From an uncultured Pelagibacteraceae bacterium (GTDB lineage Bacteria > Pseudomonadota > Alphaproteobacteria > Pelagibacterales > Pelagibacteraceae), in the NCBI GenBank assembly GCA_902529645.1, contig CABZXO010000002.1, positions 62,001-126,000 on the forward strand: 64,000 nucleotides of DNA, in the 5' to 3' direction. A model generated the notes under the pieces. That model was not told where the DNA came from. It did no database searches and worked only from the letters and a program-made list of their open reading frames with translations. Shown piece after piece: positions 1 through 8,475 of this stretch (positions are counted from its first letter, which is position 1; each line of letters opens with the position of its first letter). A program made the translations under genes and the position numbers.

Positions 1-449
1 GGTCCTGCAGAAATTATAATATCACTCTCTCTTAAAGCTCTAACATAACTTTTTTGTTTTTCAGATCTAGGAATTATAGATTTTTTGGGAGTTTTAATAA
101 TGTCTGTAACGTTATTATTTTTTACTTTTTCGTTGATCATAAAGTTATCAACCGATGAAAGTACATCTTTGTTCTCTATGCTTCCATTATTAATAAACTG
201 ATTAGCCAAAAACTGAATAGCATTTTTAATTGTTTCATTCTTTTCAGGTGTTGATTTAATTAAAATTGAATTTCCCCTTGAATATAAGCTACAATTTGTA
301 ATTTTTTCCAATTCTTGTAAATTCTTATTAAATTCTCCGACAACACCCATTAACAAGTTATTGTCATGAAATATAACACTTAAAGAATTGTTATCTGAAT
401 AAACAAATTTTAAAGACTGATCGATATTTTTTTTTGTTATTCCACTCAA
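1..449 (-). CDS. phoH: PhoH family ATPase, N-terminal part (runs off window)
   Basis: This is my own reading of the reverse strand; the ORF track omits it. About 149 codons are open to the window edge. The segment 'RGNSILIKST' and the later 'KTPKKSIIPRSEKQKSY' followed by 'DIIISAGP' match the N-terminal region of PhoH/YbeZ proteins, which leads directly into the Walker A loop (GPAGTGKT) that would lie just outside the window. PhoH proteins are cytoplasmic P-loop ATPases, usually encoded beside ybeY and miaB. The only sensible start is TTG at 449, three bases after the in-frame miaB stop, so it is probably co-transcribed with miaB. The catalytic part is not visible. Confidence 0.85.
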   Translation of the reverse strand, partial: MSGITKKNIDQSLKFVYSDNNSLSVIFHDNNLLMGVVGEFNKNLQELEKITNCSLYSRGNSILIKSTPEKNETIKNAIQFLANQFINNGSIENKDVLSSVDNFMINEKVKNNNVTDIIKTPKKSIIPRSEKQKSYVRALRESDIIISAG

Positions 450-452
450 TTT

Positions 453-1826
453 CTATGCAACCTTCTTGTCTGAATTAACTATAATTTCTCCAAATAAAGT
501 ATTTCTGTTACTGTCCTTAATTTTTACTTGCACTATTCTACCAACATCTTTCTTTTTACCATTAAAAATTACAGATGTCATATACTCAGATCTACCAAAA
601 GCTTTGCTTTTATCGTCGGTTAAATTTTCGACCAAAACATCAATAACTTTACCATTCAATGATTTGTTCATTTGAGTTTGATTTTCGAATAAAATAGTTT
701 GAATTTTTTCTAATCTTTCAACAGAAATTTTTTTTTCAATTAAGTCTAAATTTTCAGCTACTGTTCCAGGTCTTGGACTAAATATAAATGAATAAGAGTT
801 AATAAATTTAACTCTTTCAATTAACCTAATAGTGTCCTTAAAATCCTGATCTTCTTCACCAGGATAACCGATTATAAAATCACTTGAAAATTTTATGTTT
901 GAGTTAATTTCTTTTAATTTATCGAAAGTGCTTAAATATTCCTCAATAGTATGTTTTCTATTCATCAACTTTAAAATTTTATTAGATCCACTTTGAACAG
1001 GTAAATGCACAAGTGGCATTAACTTTTCAGAAGTTTTATATACTTCAATTAAATCCTCGGTCATATCTTTTGGGTGAGATGTTGTATATCTAACTCTCTT
1101 AATTTCAGACAATTTTTCAATATTTAAAATCAAATCTGATAATCTATATCCTTGATTATCATAAGCGTTCACATTTTGACCAAGTAAAACTATTTCTCTT
1201 GCACCATTATCAGCTAAATATTTTGCTTCATCCAAAACTTGTTTAAATGGTCGAGAATATTCTGGTCCACGTGTGTATGGAACTACGCAAAAATGACAAA
1301 ACTTATCGCATCCTTCCTGAATAGTTAAGAAGGATGAAACTTTTCCAGCTTCATTTTTTAATTTACTCAAATATTTAAATTTAGAAACTGCATCAAATTC
1401 AGTTTCTTCAATCTTTTTCTTTTTTTTAGTATAACTTAAAATTGTATCATTAATTTTATGGTAAGCTTGAGGACCAATAACTAAATCTATGTAAGGTTCT
1501 CTTTTAAGCATCTCTTGATTTTCTGCTTGAGCAACACAGCCCGCAATAATTACTAATGGTTTTTTTTTAGATCTAAAAATTTTTTTTACTCTACCTATTT
1601 CTGAGTAGACTTTTTCTTTTGCTTTATCTCTGATGTGACATGTATTTAAAAGATAACAATTTGCTTCCTCATATTTTTCTGTCTTTTCATAACCAATTTT
1701 TTTTACTAAATCGTATATTCTATTTGAGTCATACTCATTCATTTGACATCCAAATGTTTTAATAATTATTTTATTTGTTTTTTTTAATTTATCTAAGTCT
1801 TGCTGCATCTTCATCAATCTTTGCAT
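453..1826 (-). CDS. miaB: tRNA-2-methylthio-N6-dimethylallyladenosine synthase MiaB
   Basis: This radical-SAM methylthiotransferase adds the 2-methylthio group to i6A37 of tRNAs reading UNN codons. The N-terminal UPF0004 domain has 'KTFGCQMNEYDS' and the further cysteines in 'LLNTCHIRDKA' and 'IAGCVAQAE', which hold the auxiliary 4Fe-4S cluster. The radical-SAM motif is 'EGCDKFCHFCVVPYTRG' (CxxxCxxC), and a C-terminal TRAM-like region follows. Length (457 aa) is normal. The start is ambiguous: the listed start overlaps the upstream gene by 38 bp, and Met5 (1814) or Met7 (1808) would shorten the overlap. Located directly upstream of phoH, as in many proteobacteria. Confidence 0.95.
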   Translation of the reverse strand: MQRLMKMQQDLDKLKKTNKIIIKTFGCQMNEYDSNRIYDLVKKIGYEKTEKYEEANCYLLNTCHIRDKAKEKVYSEIGRVKKIFRSKKKPLVIIAGCVAQAENQEMLKREPYIDLVIGPQAYHKINDTILSYTKKKKKIEETEFDAVSKFKYLSKLKNEAGKVSSFLTIQEGCDKFCHFCVVPYTRGPEYSRPFKQVLDEAKYLADNGAREIVLLGQNVNAYDNQGYRLSDLILNIEKLSEIKRVRYTTSHPKDMTEDLIEVYKTSEKLMPLVHLPVQSGSNKILKLMNRKHTIEEYLSTFDKLKEINSNIKFSSDFIIGYPGEEDQDFKDTIRLIERVKFINSYSFIFSPRPGTVAENLDLIEKKISVERLEKIQTILFENQTQMNKSLNGKVIDVLVENLTDDKSKAFGRSEYMTSVIFNGKKKDVGRIVQVKIKDSNRNTLFGEIIVNSDKKVA

Positions 1827-2412
1827 TAAATGAAACAGATCTCCTTTCTTCAGAGGAATCTAAAAAAGGATAAACTGTGTGCATCATGTAGCTTGGAAAA
1901 AAATAAAAATCTCCTTTTTTAGGTGTAATTACATAAGTAGGATTACATAAAAATTTCTTCGATCCATCTATCAATACTAATTTTCCGTTATGGTTGTTTT
2001 TTTTGCTTCTCTGAATAGTTTCTCCCATATTCTTAGGTACTTTTAGATATCCCACCCCTGATATTTGACCACTATGATAATGAATTGGGTTGTAATCATT
2101 TTTATATTGTTGAATAATCCACGAAGCAATTATATCAAACTTTTTAATAGAAATACTGTGACCCTCAAATAACCACTTTTGACAGGAGTCAGCTAAGAAC
2201 TCTGCCCATTTAATTTTTTTCATAAATTCCACATCTAATCTAAACTCACGATGCACATTTCCTTCTAAATATTTACCATGATCGAGATTATCTATTTTTT
2301 CTTGATCAAGAATTGATTCATCAACATATTTATTCATTTCTGAAACAATTTCGTCAGGAATACTTACTTTTAAAATCGATGGACCAAATGGCTTTAAAAT
2401 TTCGGTTGACAT
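1789..2412 (-). CDS. putative 2OG-Fe(II) oxygenase family protein
   Basis: I chose ATG 2412 (MSTEILKPFG) because it begins one base after the fur stop codon; the track start at 2430 lies inside fur. The 207-aa product has 'NPIHYHSGQISGVGYL' near residue 110, 'GDFYFFPSYMMHTVYPF' near 167-183 and 'ERRSVSFNA' near 189. This is the pattern of the TIGR02466-type putative 2OG-Fe(II) oxygenases: an HxH/HxD metal pair, a distal His, and an Arg for 2-oxoglutarate. The substrate is unknown. Because it follows fur so tightly it is probably in the same transcript, which suggests (but does not prove) an iron-linked role. Its 3' end overlaps miaB. Confidence 0.75.
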   Translation of the reverse strand: MSTEILKPFGPSILKVSIPDEIVSEMNKYVDESILDQEKIDNLDHGKYLEGNVHREFRLDVEFMKKIKWAEFLADSCQKWLFEGHSISIKKFDIIASWIIQQYKNDYNPIHYHSGQISGVGYLKVPKNMGETIQRSKKNNHNGKLVLIDGSKKFLCNPTYVITPKKGDFYFFPSYMMHTVYPFLDSSEERRSVSFNAKIDEDAARLR

Positions 2413-2413
2413 A

Positions 2414-2821
2414 TTATTTCTTCTTAACACCGTAAAGTTCTAGCTTATGATCAACTAATTTATATCCATATTTTTCGGCTACTTTTTTTTGAAGATTTTC
2501 AATTTCTTCATCTACAAATTCGATAATTTCGCCAGTTTTCACATCAATTAAATGATCGTGATGGCCTTCATTTAACTCTTCATATCTAGCTTTTCCACCT
2601 TTAAACTCATGCTTAGCAAGAATTCCTGACTCTTCAAATAACTTTACTGTTCTATAAACAGTTGCAATACTTATTTTTGGATCAATTTTAGATACTCTAT
2701 TATAAAGCTCATCTACATCCGGGTGATCACTAGACTCTGACATCACCTGAGCAATTACTCTCCTTTGATCAGTTAGTTTAACACCTTTTGCTAAACATTT
2801 TTGCTCTATTGTTTCTGACAT
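2414..2821 (-). CDS. fur: Fur family metal-responsive transcriptional regulator
   Basis: 135 aa, the usual Fur size. An N-terminal winged helix ('SIATVYRTVKLFEESGI', about residues 51-67) binds DNA. The C-terminal dimerisation domain keeps the metal-site cluster 'HHDHLIDVKTGEIIEF' (about 87-102). It lacks the CxxC structural zinc cysteines of E. coli Fur; the position corresponding to HHDHLIC-x2-C reads HHDHLID. That is typical of alphaproteobacterial Fur/Mur proteins, which can respond to Mn or Fe. It starts 9 bp from the end of tsaB, and the oxygenase-like gene follows at 1 bp. Whether it senses iron or manganese cannot be told from sequence. Confidence 0.92.
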   Translation of the reverse strand: MSETIEQKCLAKGVKLTDQRRVIAQVMSESSDHPDVDELYNRVSKIDPKISIATVYRTVKLFEESGILAKHEFKGGKARYEELNEGHHDHLIDVKTGEIIEFVDEEIENLQKKVAEKYGYKLVDHKLELYGVKKK

Positions 2822-2830
2822 AAAATAATT

Positions 2831-3217
2831 CTAACTTAAATAAATAGGGTTAATCAAATTTTTTTTAACATTAAATTTATCGCACAAATCAGGGATATTT
2901 TCGTATTTTATATCTTTTTCACCTTTAAAATCTTGAATACTATAACAATAATAATCAATATTATTAGTTAAATTAAATGCTTTAACTATAGAGAGTGAAT
3001 TTCGGATTCCCGCATAGCTTCCAGGCCCTCTATTTAAATAAATTTTATTAATGTCTTTCAAACTTAATTGATGAAAATTTAAAAAATCATTAATAATCAA
3101 AGTTAATTTTTCATAATTAATTTTAGTATTCTCTTTAGTAATATTATAAATATCATTACTAGTAATGATCATTAAAAAAATTTTTTCACTGGCTACATCA
3201 ATTATCAGTTTATTCAT
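2831..3217 (-). CDS. tsaB: TsaB-like tRNA threonylcarbamoyladenosine biosynthesis protein, short form
   Basis: I set the start at ATG 3217 (MNKLIIDVASEK), giving 128 aa; the longer track start adds 17 residues that do not resemble the family. The segment 'NRGPGSYAGIRNSLSIVKAF' is the TsaB signature (GPGSFTGLR in most bacteria), and the protein ends 'NPIYLS' like the family C-terminus. TsaB partners TsaD and TsaE in forming t6A37. Typical TsaB is 200-230 aa, so most of the second actin-like lobe is missing. In many alphaproteobacteria tsaB-rimI-fur are adjacent; rimI is absent here. Its start overlaps the divergent deacetylase gene by about 50 bp. Confidence 0.82.
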   Translation of the reverse strand: MNKLIIDVASEKIFLMIITSNDIYNITKENTKINYEKLTLIINDFLNFHQLSLKDINKIYLNRGPGSYAGIRNSLSIVKAFNLTNNIDYYCYSIQDFKGEKDIKYENIPDLCDKFNVKKNLINPIYLS

Positions 3218-4226
3218 AATTATTTTATTTTCTAATATCAGTTCTAAATCAGATGAAAATAATATCAAATACTATTCTAATGATGAGGGAATTCTTTCAA
3301 TAATGTATCACCGTTTTAACGAAAATAAATACCCTTCAACTAACATAAAAATGGATATATTTAGGGAACATATAAATATTATTAATAACTCAAATTTTAA
3401 TTTTCTTAATCCAAAAAATTTTGATGAACAGTTTAAAAAATCAAAGTCAAAAAAAGAAATTCTCATGACTATCGATGATGCTTTTGAATCTTTTTATACA
3501 GAGGCATGGCCTTATCTAAAAGATAATAAAATTCCATTTATTTTATTTGTTTCAACTGAACCTGTAGGAAAAAGAGGTTATATGACTTGGGAGCAAATTA
3601 AAGAAGTTGAGAGAAATGATTTTGCGTATATAGGACATCATTCCCATACTCATGAATATCTTATAGATGTAAACAATGATGATTTTATTTTAGATATTGA
3701 AACAGCTAATAAAATTTTCCAAAGAGAACTTGGTTACGTACCTAGTCTATTTTCATATCCATTTGGTGAATACTCTAAGTTTATGAAAGATTATATTTCT
3801 GAAAATTTCAAATATGCTTTTGGTCAGCATTCTGGTGTAATTGATTTAAATAAAGACAAATTTGAATTACCTAGATTTCCCATAAATGAAAAATACGGAG
3901 AGTTAAAAAGATTTAAATCAATAATAAATTATTTTCCACTTGAATATAAAAGAATACTTCCTGAGGAAAAACAACTACTCACAAACACTAACCCTCCAAA
4001 TTTTAAAGTTGAATTTTTCAAGGAACAAAAAAATATAACTAATATCAATTGTTATTCTAATGAGGGAGATGTTTGGGAAAAATCGAAAACAATCTTTACC
4101 GACAACTCTTTAACGATTGAATTTAGAGAGCCATTTAAACCAAGAAGAGGTAGAATTAATTGTTCGCTGAATGATAATGGAAAATGGAGATGGTTTGGTG
4201 TTCAATTCCCTATAAAAGAAAATTAA
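3165..4226 (+). CDS. secreted polysaccharide deacetylase family protein
   Basis: 353 aa with an N-terminal signal or membrane anchor (IISLFIIILF, residues 13-22), so probably exported. NodB-homology motifs are visible: 'MTIDDAFESFY' (motif 1, TFDDG-like with the two Asp), 'GHHSHTHEYL' (motif 2, metal-binding His pair) and 'FSYPFGEYS' (motif 3). Such enzymes remove N- or O-acetyl groups from cell-surface polysaccharide or peptidoglycan. About 90 residues after the NodB domain ('NINCYSNEGDVWEKS' onward) look like a separate beta-rich domain I cannot name. The 5' end overlaps divergent tsaB, and the 3' end overlaps the convergent Bax-like gene by 4 bp. The start rests mainly on the signal sequence; no clear ribosome binding site is seen. 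Confidence 0.85.
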   Translation: MIIKKIFSLATSIISLFIIILFSNISSKSDENNIKYYSNDEGILSIMYHRFNENKYPSTNIKMDIFREHINIINNSNFNFLNPKNFDEQFKKSKSKKEILMTIDDAFESFYTEAWPYLKDNKIPFILFVSTEPVGKRGYMTWEQIKEVERNDFAYIGHHSHTHEYLIDVNNDDFILDIETANKIFQRELGYVPSLFSYPFGEYSKFMKDYISENFKYAFGQHSGVIDLNKDKFELPRFPINEKYGELKRFKSIINYFPLEYKRILPEEKQLLTNTNPPNFKVEFFKEQKNITNINCYSNEGDVWEKSKTIFTDNSLTIEFREPFKPRRGRINCSLNDNGKWRWFGVQFPIKEN

Positions 4227-5287
4227 ATCAAACTTTCCAAATCTTTGCTTGATGGTAGTAATCTAGCCTCATCAAAATCCTTTAAATTATTCTGTTCAAT
4301 AATTTTTTGTAAAACCTCTATATATTGGTTTCCTGTTTCTGCATATTTATCTAAATGTTTAGATAGAACTAAACTGTCTAAAGGTTTATTTAGATTTCTA
4401 AGTTCTGTTCTTGCTTTTCTTAAATTTTTGTATGTAGAGTGAGTGTTTAAATTTCTTAAATACGCTCTTACAGAGAGCTGTAAGCTATGAAACTTCATAA
4501 CTTTATGATCTTTTCCCTCATCAGCATTTTTAGGTTTTAATCCCTCTCCAGACCAAGTCCATTGACCAAATAAAGCATTTCCTTTTAATGCGAACCTTGA
4601 AGTACCCCAACCGGTTTCTTTAGCGGCTTGAGCTATTGCTAATGAAACTGGTATTTCATCCATTCTTACTTTTAAAGTAGATAAGTCATCTTTTCTTACA
4701 CCATATTGTTTATATTTTTTTTCTAACCATTTTTTTTCAATATCAGTGTTGCTATTTTTATTTAAAATTGTGAATAACCTTTTTCTATCAACTCTAATTT
4801 TATTATTTTCCTTAACTATTAAAGGTAAAATAATTTTAATAAACATATCTTTTCTTTTTTTAGTGTTAGATATGCTTTTAATTTCATTCGGAAGAAGTCC
4901 AATGTCTATTGGTTTTACTAATTTCGTATCTCTTACATCTTTTAAATTATAATTTACTTCTTTAAACAATGAATCGATTTCGGATGTTGTATATCTTATT
5001 AGATTAATTTCAGAATTATTCTCCTCTAAAATATCATATAACAAATCTCTCTCATCAGCATCTGTTGTTAAATCTTCCTCAATTAATTTATCTTTGTTTA
5101 AAGTATTGTTTAAAATGTTTTTGGAATTATTAGTAAATTCCTTATTATTAAAATTATTATCAGTAAAATTAATAATTAAAGGCACTACATAAAAAAAAGA
5201 AATTACTATAAAAGAACTTAAGAAAAATCTTGAGACTATATTAAAACCCTTGTTTTTTATAAAACCTTTTTTTTTAAATTTTCTCAT
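4223..5287 (-). CDS. Bax-like glucosaminidase (peptidoglycan hydrolase family)
   Basis: 354 aa. A basic N-terminus (MRKFKKKGFIKNK) precedes a single membrane segment (about residues 22-41), then an Asn/Asp-rich linker, then a C-terminal catalytic domain. 'VSLAIAQAAKETGWGTSRFA' and 'GNALFGQWTW' match the Bax/FlgJ-type glucosaminidase fold, in which the Glu in 'KETGWG' is the predicted acid catalyst. It probably acts on periplasmic glycan chains. It is convergent with the polysaccharide deacetylase, and nfu lies 6 bp upstream on the same strand. Family assignment is firm; the exact substrate is inferred. Confidence 0.85.
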   Translation of the reverse strand: MRKFKKKGFIKNKGFNIVSRFFLSSFIVISFFYVVPLIINFTDNNFNNKEFTNNSKNILNNTLNKDKLIEEDLTTDADERDLLYDILEENNSEINLIRYTTSEIDSLFKEVNYNLKDVRDTKLVKPIDIGLLPNEIKSISNTKKRKDMFIKIILPLIVKENNKIRVDRKRLFTILNKNSNTDIEKKWLEKKYKQYGVRKDDLSTLKVRMDEIPVSLAIAQAAKETGWGTSRFALKGNALFGQWTWSGEGLKPKNADEGKDHKVMKFHSLQLSVRAYLRNLNTHSTYKNLRKARTELRNLNKPLDSLVLSKHLDKYAETGNQYIEVLQKIIEQNNLKDFDEARLLPSSKDLESLI

Positions 5288-5293
5288 AAAATT

Positions 5294-5836
5294 TTACTGT
5301 ATTGCAACAACCTCTTTTACTTCTGGTAAATAATGACATAAGAGATTTTGTACACCTTGTTTTAAAGTCATAGTTGAACTAGGACAACCAGAACAACTTC
5401 CTTGTAATTGCACCTTTACAACTCCATCTTTAAATTCTTTAAATCTAATATCTCCTCCATCTCTTGCAACAGCAGGTCTTATTTTTTGCTCTAAAATTTT
5501 TACTATTTTTTCCTCAATTTCACTTAAATTTGATTCTACTTCTTTTATATTTTCATCAATTACAAACTCTTTACCATCTGCATAAAAATCATTTATTAAA
5601 GAAATAACTATATGTTTTATTTCATCCCATTTAATATTTTCTTTCTTGTTTACTGAAATAAAATCCTGACCTAAAAAAATACCCTCAACACCATTTATTG
5701 ACAAAATGTTTCTAACCAATTCATTTTGAATATCTTCCTTATTTGTAATTTCATAAGGCCCACTATTAGAAACTTTCTTCCCAGGAAGAAATTTCAAAGA
5801 ATTTGGATTTGGTGTTACTTCTGTTTGAACGAACAT
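5294..5836 (-). CDS. NifU-family Fe-S cluster carrier protein (Nfu type)
   Basis: 180 aa with the two-domain architecture of alphaproteobacterial and mitochondrial NFU1. The N-terminal Nfu domain starts 'FVQTEVTPNPNSLKFLPGK'. The C-terminal NifU domain ('RPAVARDGGDIRF') carries 'LQGSCSGCPSSTMTLKQG', whose CxxC binds a bridging 4Fe-4S cluster between subunits. It passes Fe-S clusters to client enzymes in the cytoplasm. It is a same-strand neighbour of trpS, with a 52-bp gap that may hold its promoter. Nothing unusual in length or motifs. Confidence 0.93.
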   Translation of the reverse strand: MFVQTEVTPNPNSLKFLPGKKVSNSGPYEITNKEDIQNELVRNILSINGVEGIFLGQDFISVNKKENIKWDEIKHIVISLINDFYADGKEFVIDENIKEVESNLSEIEEKIVKILEQKIRPAVARDGGDIRFKEFKDGVVKVQLQGSCSGCPSSTMTLKQGVQNLLCHYLPEVKEVVAIQ

Positions 5837-5888
5837 AATTTATATATAGTGAATATTTTAAAAATTAAAACTTGATAATAAATTTTTA

Positions 5889-6890
5889 TTAAAAACCTAC
5901 TATTTCTTTGATTCTCTCAATCTTTTTGTTGGCGATTAAATTCGCTTTTTCAACTCCATCTAGAAGAATTTCATCAAGATATTTTTTATCTTCCAAAAGT
6001 TTTTTTATCTCTTTTGAAATTGGTTCAATTTTATCAGCTAACTCTGCTGCTAATCTTTCTTTAAATTCTGAAAAATTTTTACCCATAAAAGTTTTAATTG
6101 AATTTTCTATAGTAGAATTTGTTAAGCTTGAATAAATTACCAAAAGATTTTTTGCCTCTAACCTGTGATTAAGTTCCTTTACATCTTGAGGCATTGGTAA
6201 AGGATCAGTTTTTGCCTTTTTAATTTTATTGATTATTTGATCCCTATCATCTGTCAAATTTATTCTACTTAAATCAGATAATTCAGATTTACTCATTTTT
6301 TTTGACCCATCTTTTAAACTCATTATTCTTGAAAATTCGTTTTGTATTAATGGCTCGGGGACTCGTAGAAAATTATCAACTTTGAAATCATTATTAAATT
6401 TTTGAGCTATGTCTCTACATAATTCCAAATGTTGCTTTTGATCGTCACCCACTGGTACGTGCGTAGCATCATAAAGGAGAATATCAGCTGCCATAAGAAC
6501 CGGATAAGAATATAAACCAATACTGGCTTTCTCTTTGTCTTTACCAGCTTTCTCCTTAAATTGGGTCATTCTATTCAACCAACCCATTCTAGCAACACAA
6601 CTCAGTATCCATGCTCCTTCAGCATGAGCGGCTACACTAGATTGATTAAAAATTATACCTTTTTTTGGATCTATTCCACTTGCTATAAAGGTTGCAACAG
6701 TTTCTCTAATATTATTTTTTAATATTTTAGGATCTTGCTTTACAGTAATAGCATGGAGATCAACAACACAAAAAATACATTCGTTATCATTATCATTATT
6801 TAAGTCTACAAAATTTTTTATAGCCCCTAAATAATTTCCTAGATGAAGATTACCTGTAGGCTGTACACCAGAAAAAATTTTTTTACCCAT
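5889..6890 (-). CDS. trpS: tryptophanyl-tRNA synthetase
   Basis: Charges tRNA-Trp. It is a class I synthetase of 333 aa, the normal bacterial size. The HIGH-type motif appears as '[16 protein letters not shown]' near the N-terminus, and the KMSKS loop as '[13 protein letters not shown]' near residue 200. '[14 protein letters not shown]' is also typical of TrpRS. Translation starts 4 bp after the murJ stop, so the two are likely co-transcribed, an arrangement common in alphaproteobacteria. Confidence 0.97.
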   Translation of the reverse strand: MGKKIFSGVQPTGNLHLGNYLGAIKNFVDLNNDNDNECIFCVVDLHAITVKQDPKILKNNIRETVATFIASGIDPKKGIIFNQSSVAAHAEGAWILSCVARMGWLNRMTQFKEKAGKDKEKASIGLYSYPVLMAADILLYDATHVPVGDDQKQHLELCRDIAQKFNNDFKVDNFLRVPEPLIQNEFSRIMSLKDGSKKMSKSELSDLSRINLTDDRDQIINKIKKAKTDPLPMPQDVKELNHRLEAKNLLVIYSSLTNSTIENSIKTFMGKNFSEFKERLAAELADKIEPISKEIKKLLEDKKYLDEILLDGVEKANLIANKKIERIKEIVGF

Positions 6891-6894
6891 AAAA

Positions 6895-8423
6895 TTAATA
6901 CTTTAATTTAATATCATTGATTTGAAAAGCTTTGATGAAATAACACACAATTAAATAAAACAATAATCCTAAAATAACAGATAAAACTAGATAAAAAGAT
7001 TTAAATGATTGATTAAATGCTAATTCATTTTGAAAAAAATTTAATAAAAAGTTAAAAAATAAACCCATAAGAATTGATGCAAAAATTATTTTAATAAACT
7101 TGATAAAAAATTTTTGATTAAAATAAAATAATTGTCGATTTTTTAAAAATATAAATAATAATATTGAATTAAACCATGATGAAATAGATGTTGCAATTGG
7201 AATAATAATAAAGCCAATTTCACTGAAATAATAAACACTAATTAAAATGTTAAGAATTACTGAAATCAAAGAAATATAAAATGGGGTTTTGGTATCATGA
7301 TTTGCAAAGAAAAAACTTGAAAAAACTTTTATCAAAGCAAATGCAGGAAGACCTAATGCAAAATAGTATAAAGCCAAACTTGAATTATTGACTGAATTTT
7401 CATTAAAAGAACCATAACCAAATAAAGCTGAAATAATTTGTTCTGATCCAATAATTAGAGCGATAGTTGCTGGGAGACTTAAAAATAAACTTAATTCGAG
7501 TGCTTTATTTTGTATATACAAAATCTTATCCTTTTTTCTAGATTGAATATATTTTGATAACTGTGGAAGAATAACAACACTGATCGCAATACCAGCTATG
7601 GCAAGGTTAATTTGATAAATTCTATCTGCATAATATAAATAGGAAACTGCACTTGCTTGAAATGATGCAATTATTGTGCCTACTAAAATATTAATTTGGG
7701 TAACTCCAGAGGAAAAAATACTTGGTAAAAGTTTTTTAAAAAAAACTTTACCTTATTACTTACCTTGAATTTGAAATTAAATTCAAGGGAATAATATTTT
7801 GATACATATTTATATAAAAATATTAATTGTAAAAAACCAGCAAAAGAAACACCATAAGACAAATAATAAACTAATTGATCTTCTAAAAATTTAGAAAAAA
7901 TCAATACTAAAATTAAGACAATATTTAAAATTATTGGGGCAGCGGCTGCAACTGCAAACTTATTATGTGAGTTTAGAATTGCAGAAAAAAAAGAAGCTAA
8001 GCAAATAAAAAATAAAAAAGGGAAACTAATTCTAGTTAAACTTATAGCTACCTCCATTTTTTTTAAATCACCTACAAATCCTGGAGCAATAATTGAAACA
8101 AATACAGGCATAAAAATCTCAATTATTATTGTTATAAATAATAACCCTAAAAAAAGGAGATTAAAAATATCGTTAGCAAATTTGTTTGATTGTTTTTTTC
8201 CCTTAATAATTTCTGAAGAATAACTTGGAACGAATGCTGCATTAAATGTACCTTCGGCAAATAATCTTCTAAAAGTATTTGGAATTCTAAATGCTACAAA
8301 AAAAGCATCCGCCAACATCCCTGTTCCTAGAAAAATTGCTATTAAAATGTCTCTTAAATAACCCAGCAATCTACTAATGATAGTATAAAAACCAAATGTA
8401 CCTGTTGACTTAAGTAAGTTCAT
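6895..8423 (-). CDS. murJ: lipid II flippase MurJ (MviN), apparent 1-nt frameshift
   Basis: Two track ORFs (7683..8423 and 6895..7521) are the N- and C-terminal parts of one MurJ-like polytopic membrane protein. The start '[20 protein letters not shown]'-type region reads [20 protein letters not shown], with '[17 protein letters not shown]' after it. The first frame ends just after a T8A6 run (coding strand). One base shifted, the reading continues without a stop: '[17 protein letters not shown]' then '[19 protein letters not shown]' into the second ORF. Joined, this gives about 509 aa, the family length. MurJ moves lipid II across the inner membrane and is usually essential, so a sequence error or slippage is likelier than gene loss. 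Confidence 0.85.
7732..7745. other. homopolymer T6A8 at the murJ frame break
   Basis: On the plus strand T6 (7732-7737) is followed by A8 (7738-7745), which reads T8A6 in the murJ sense. The upstream frame reads AAG TTT TTT TTA AAA AAC and soon stops. Adding one base in the run gives AAG TTT TTT TTT AAA AAA CTT, which joins the two halves of murJ. Long homopolymers are common sites both of sequencing indels and of polymerase slippage. Confidence 0.8.
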
Positions 8424-8475
8424 AAATCATATTAGTCTTAATTTTACCCCAATTGTAGACTTATTGTTATCACAA

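Noticed and set aside
466-675. 69-aa plus-strand ORF opposite miaB
   Set aside because: Antisense shadow of miaB with low-complexity hydrophobic content and no family features; the same applies to the other short ORFs opposite dnaK, hslU, rho, porin and similar genes.
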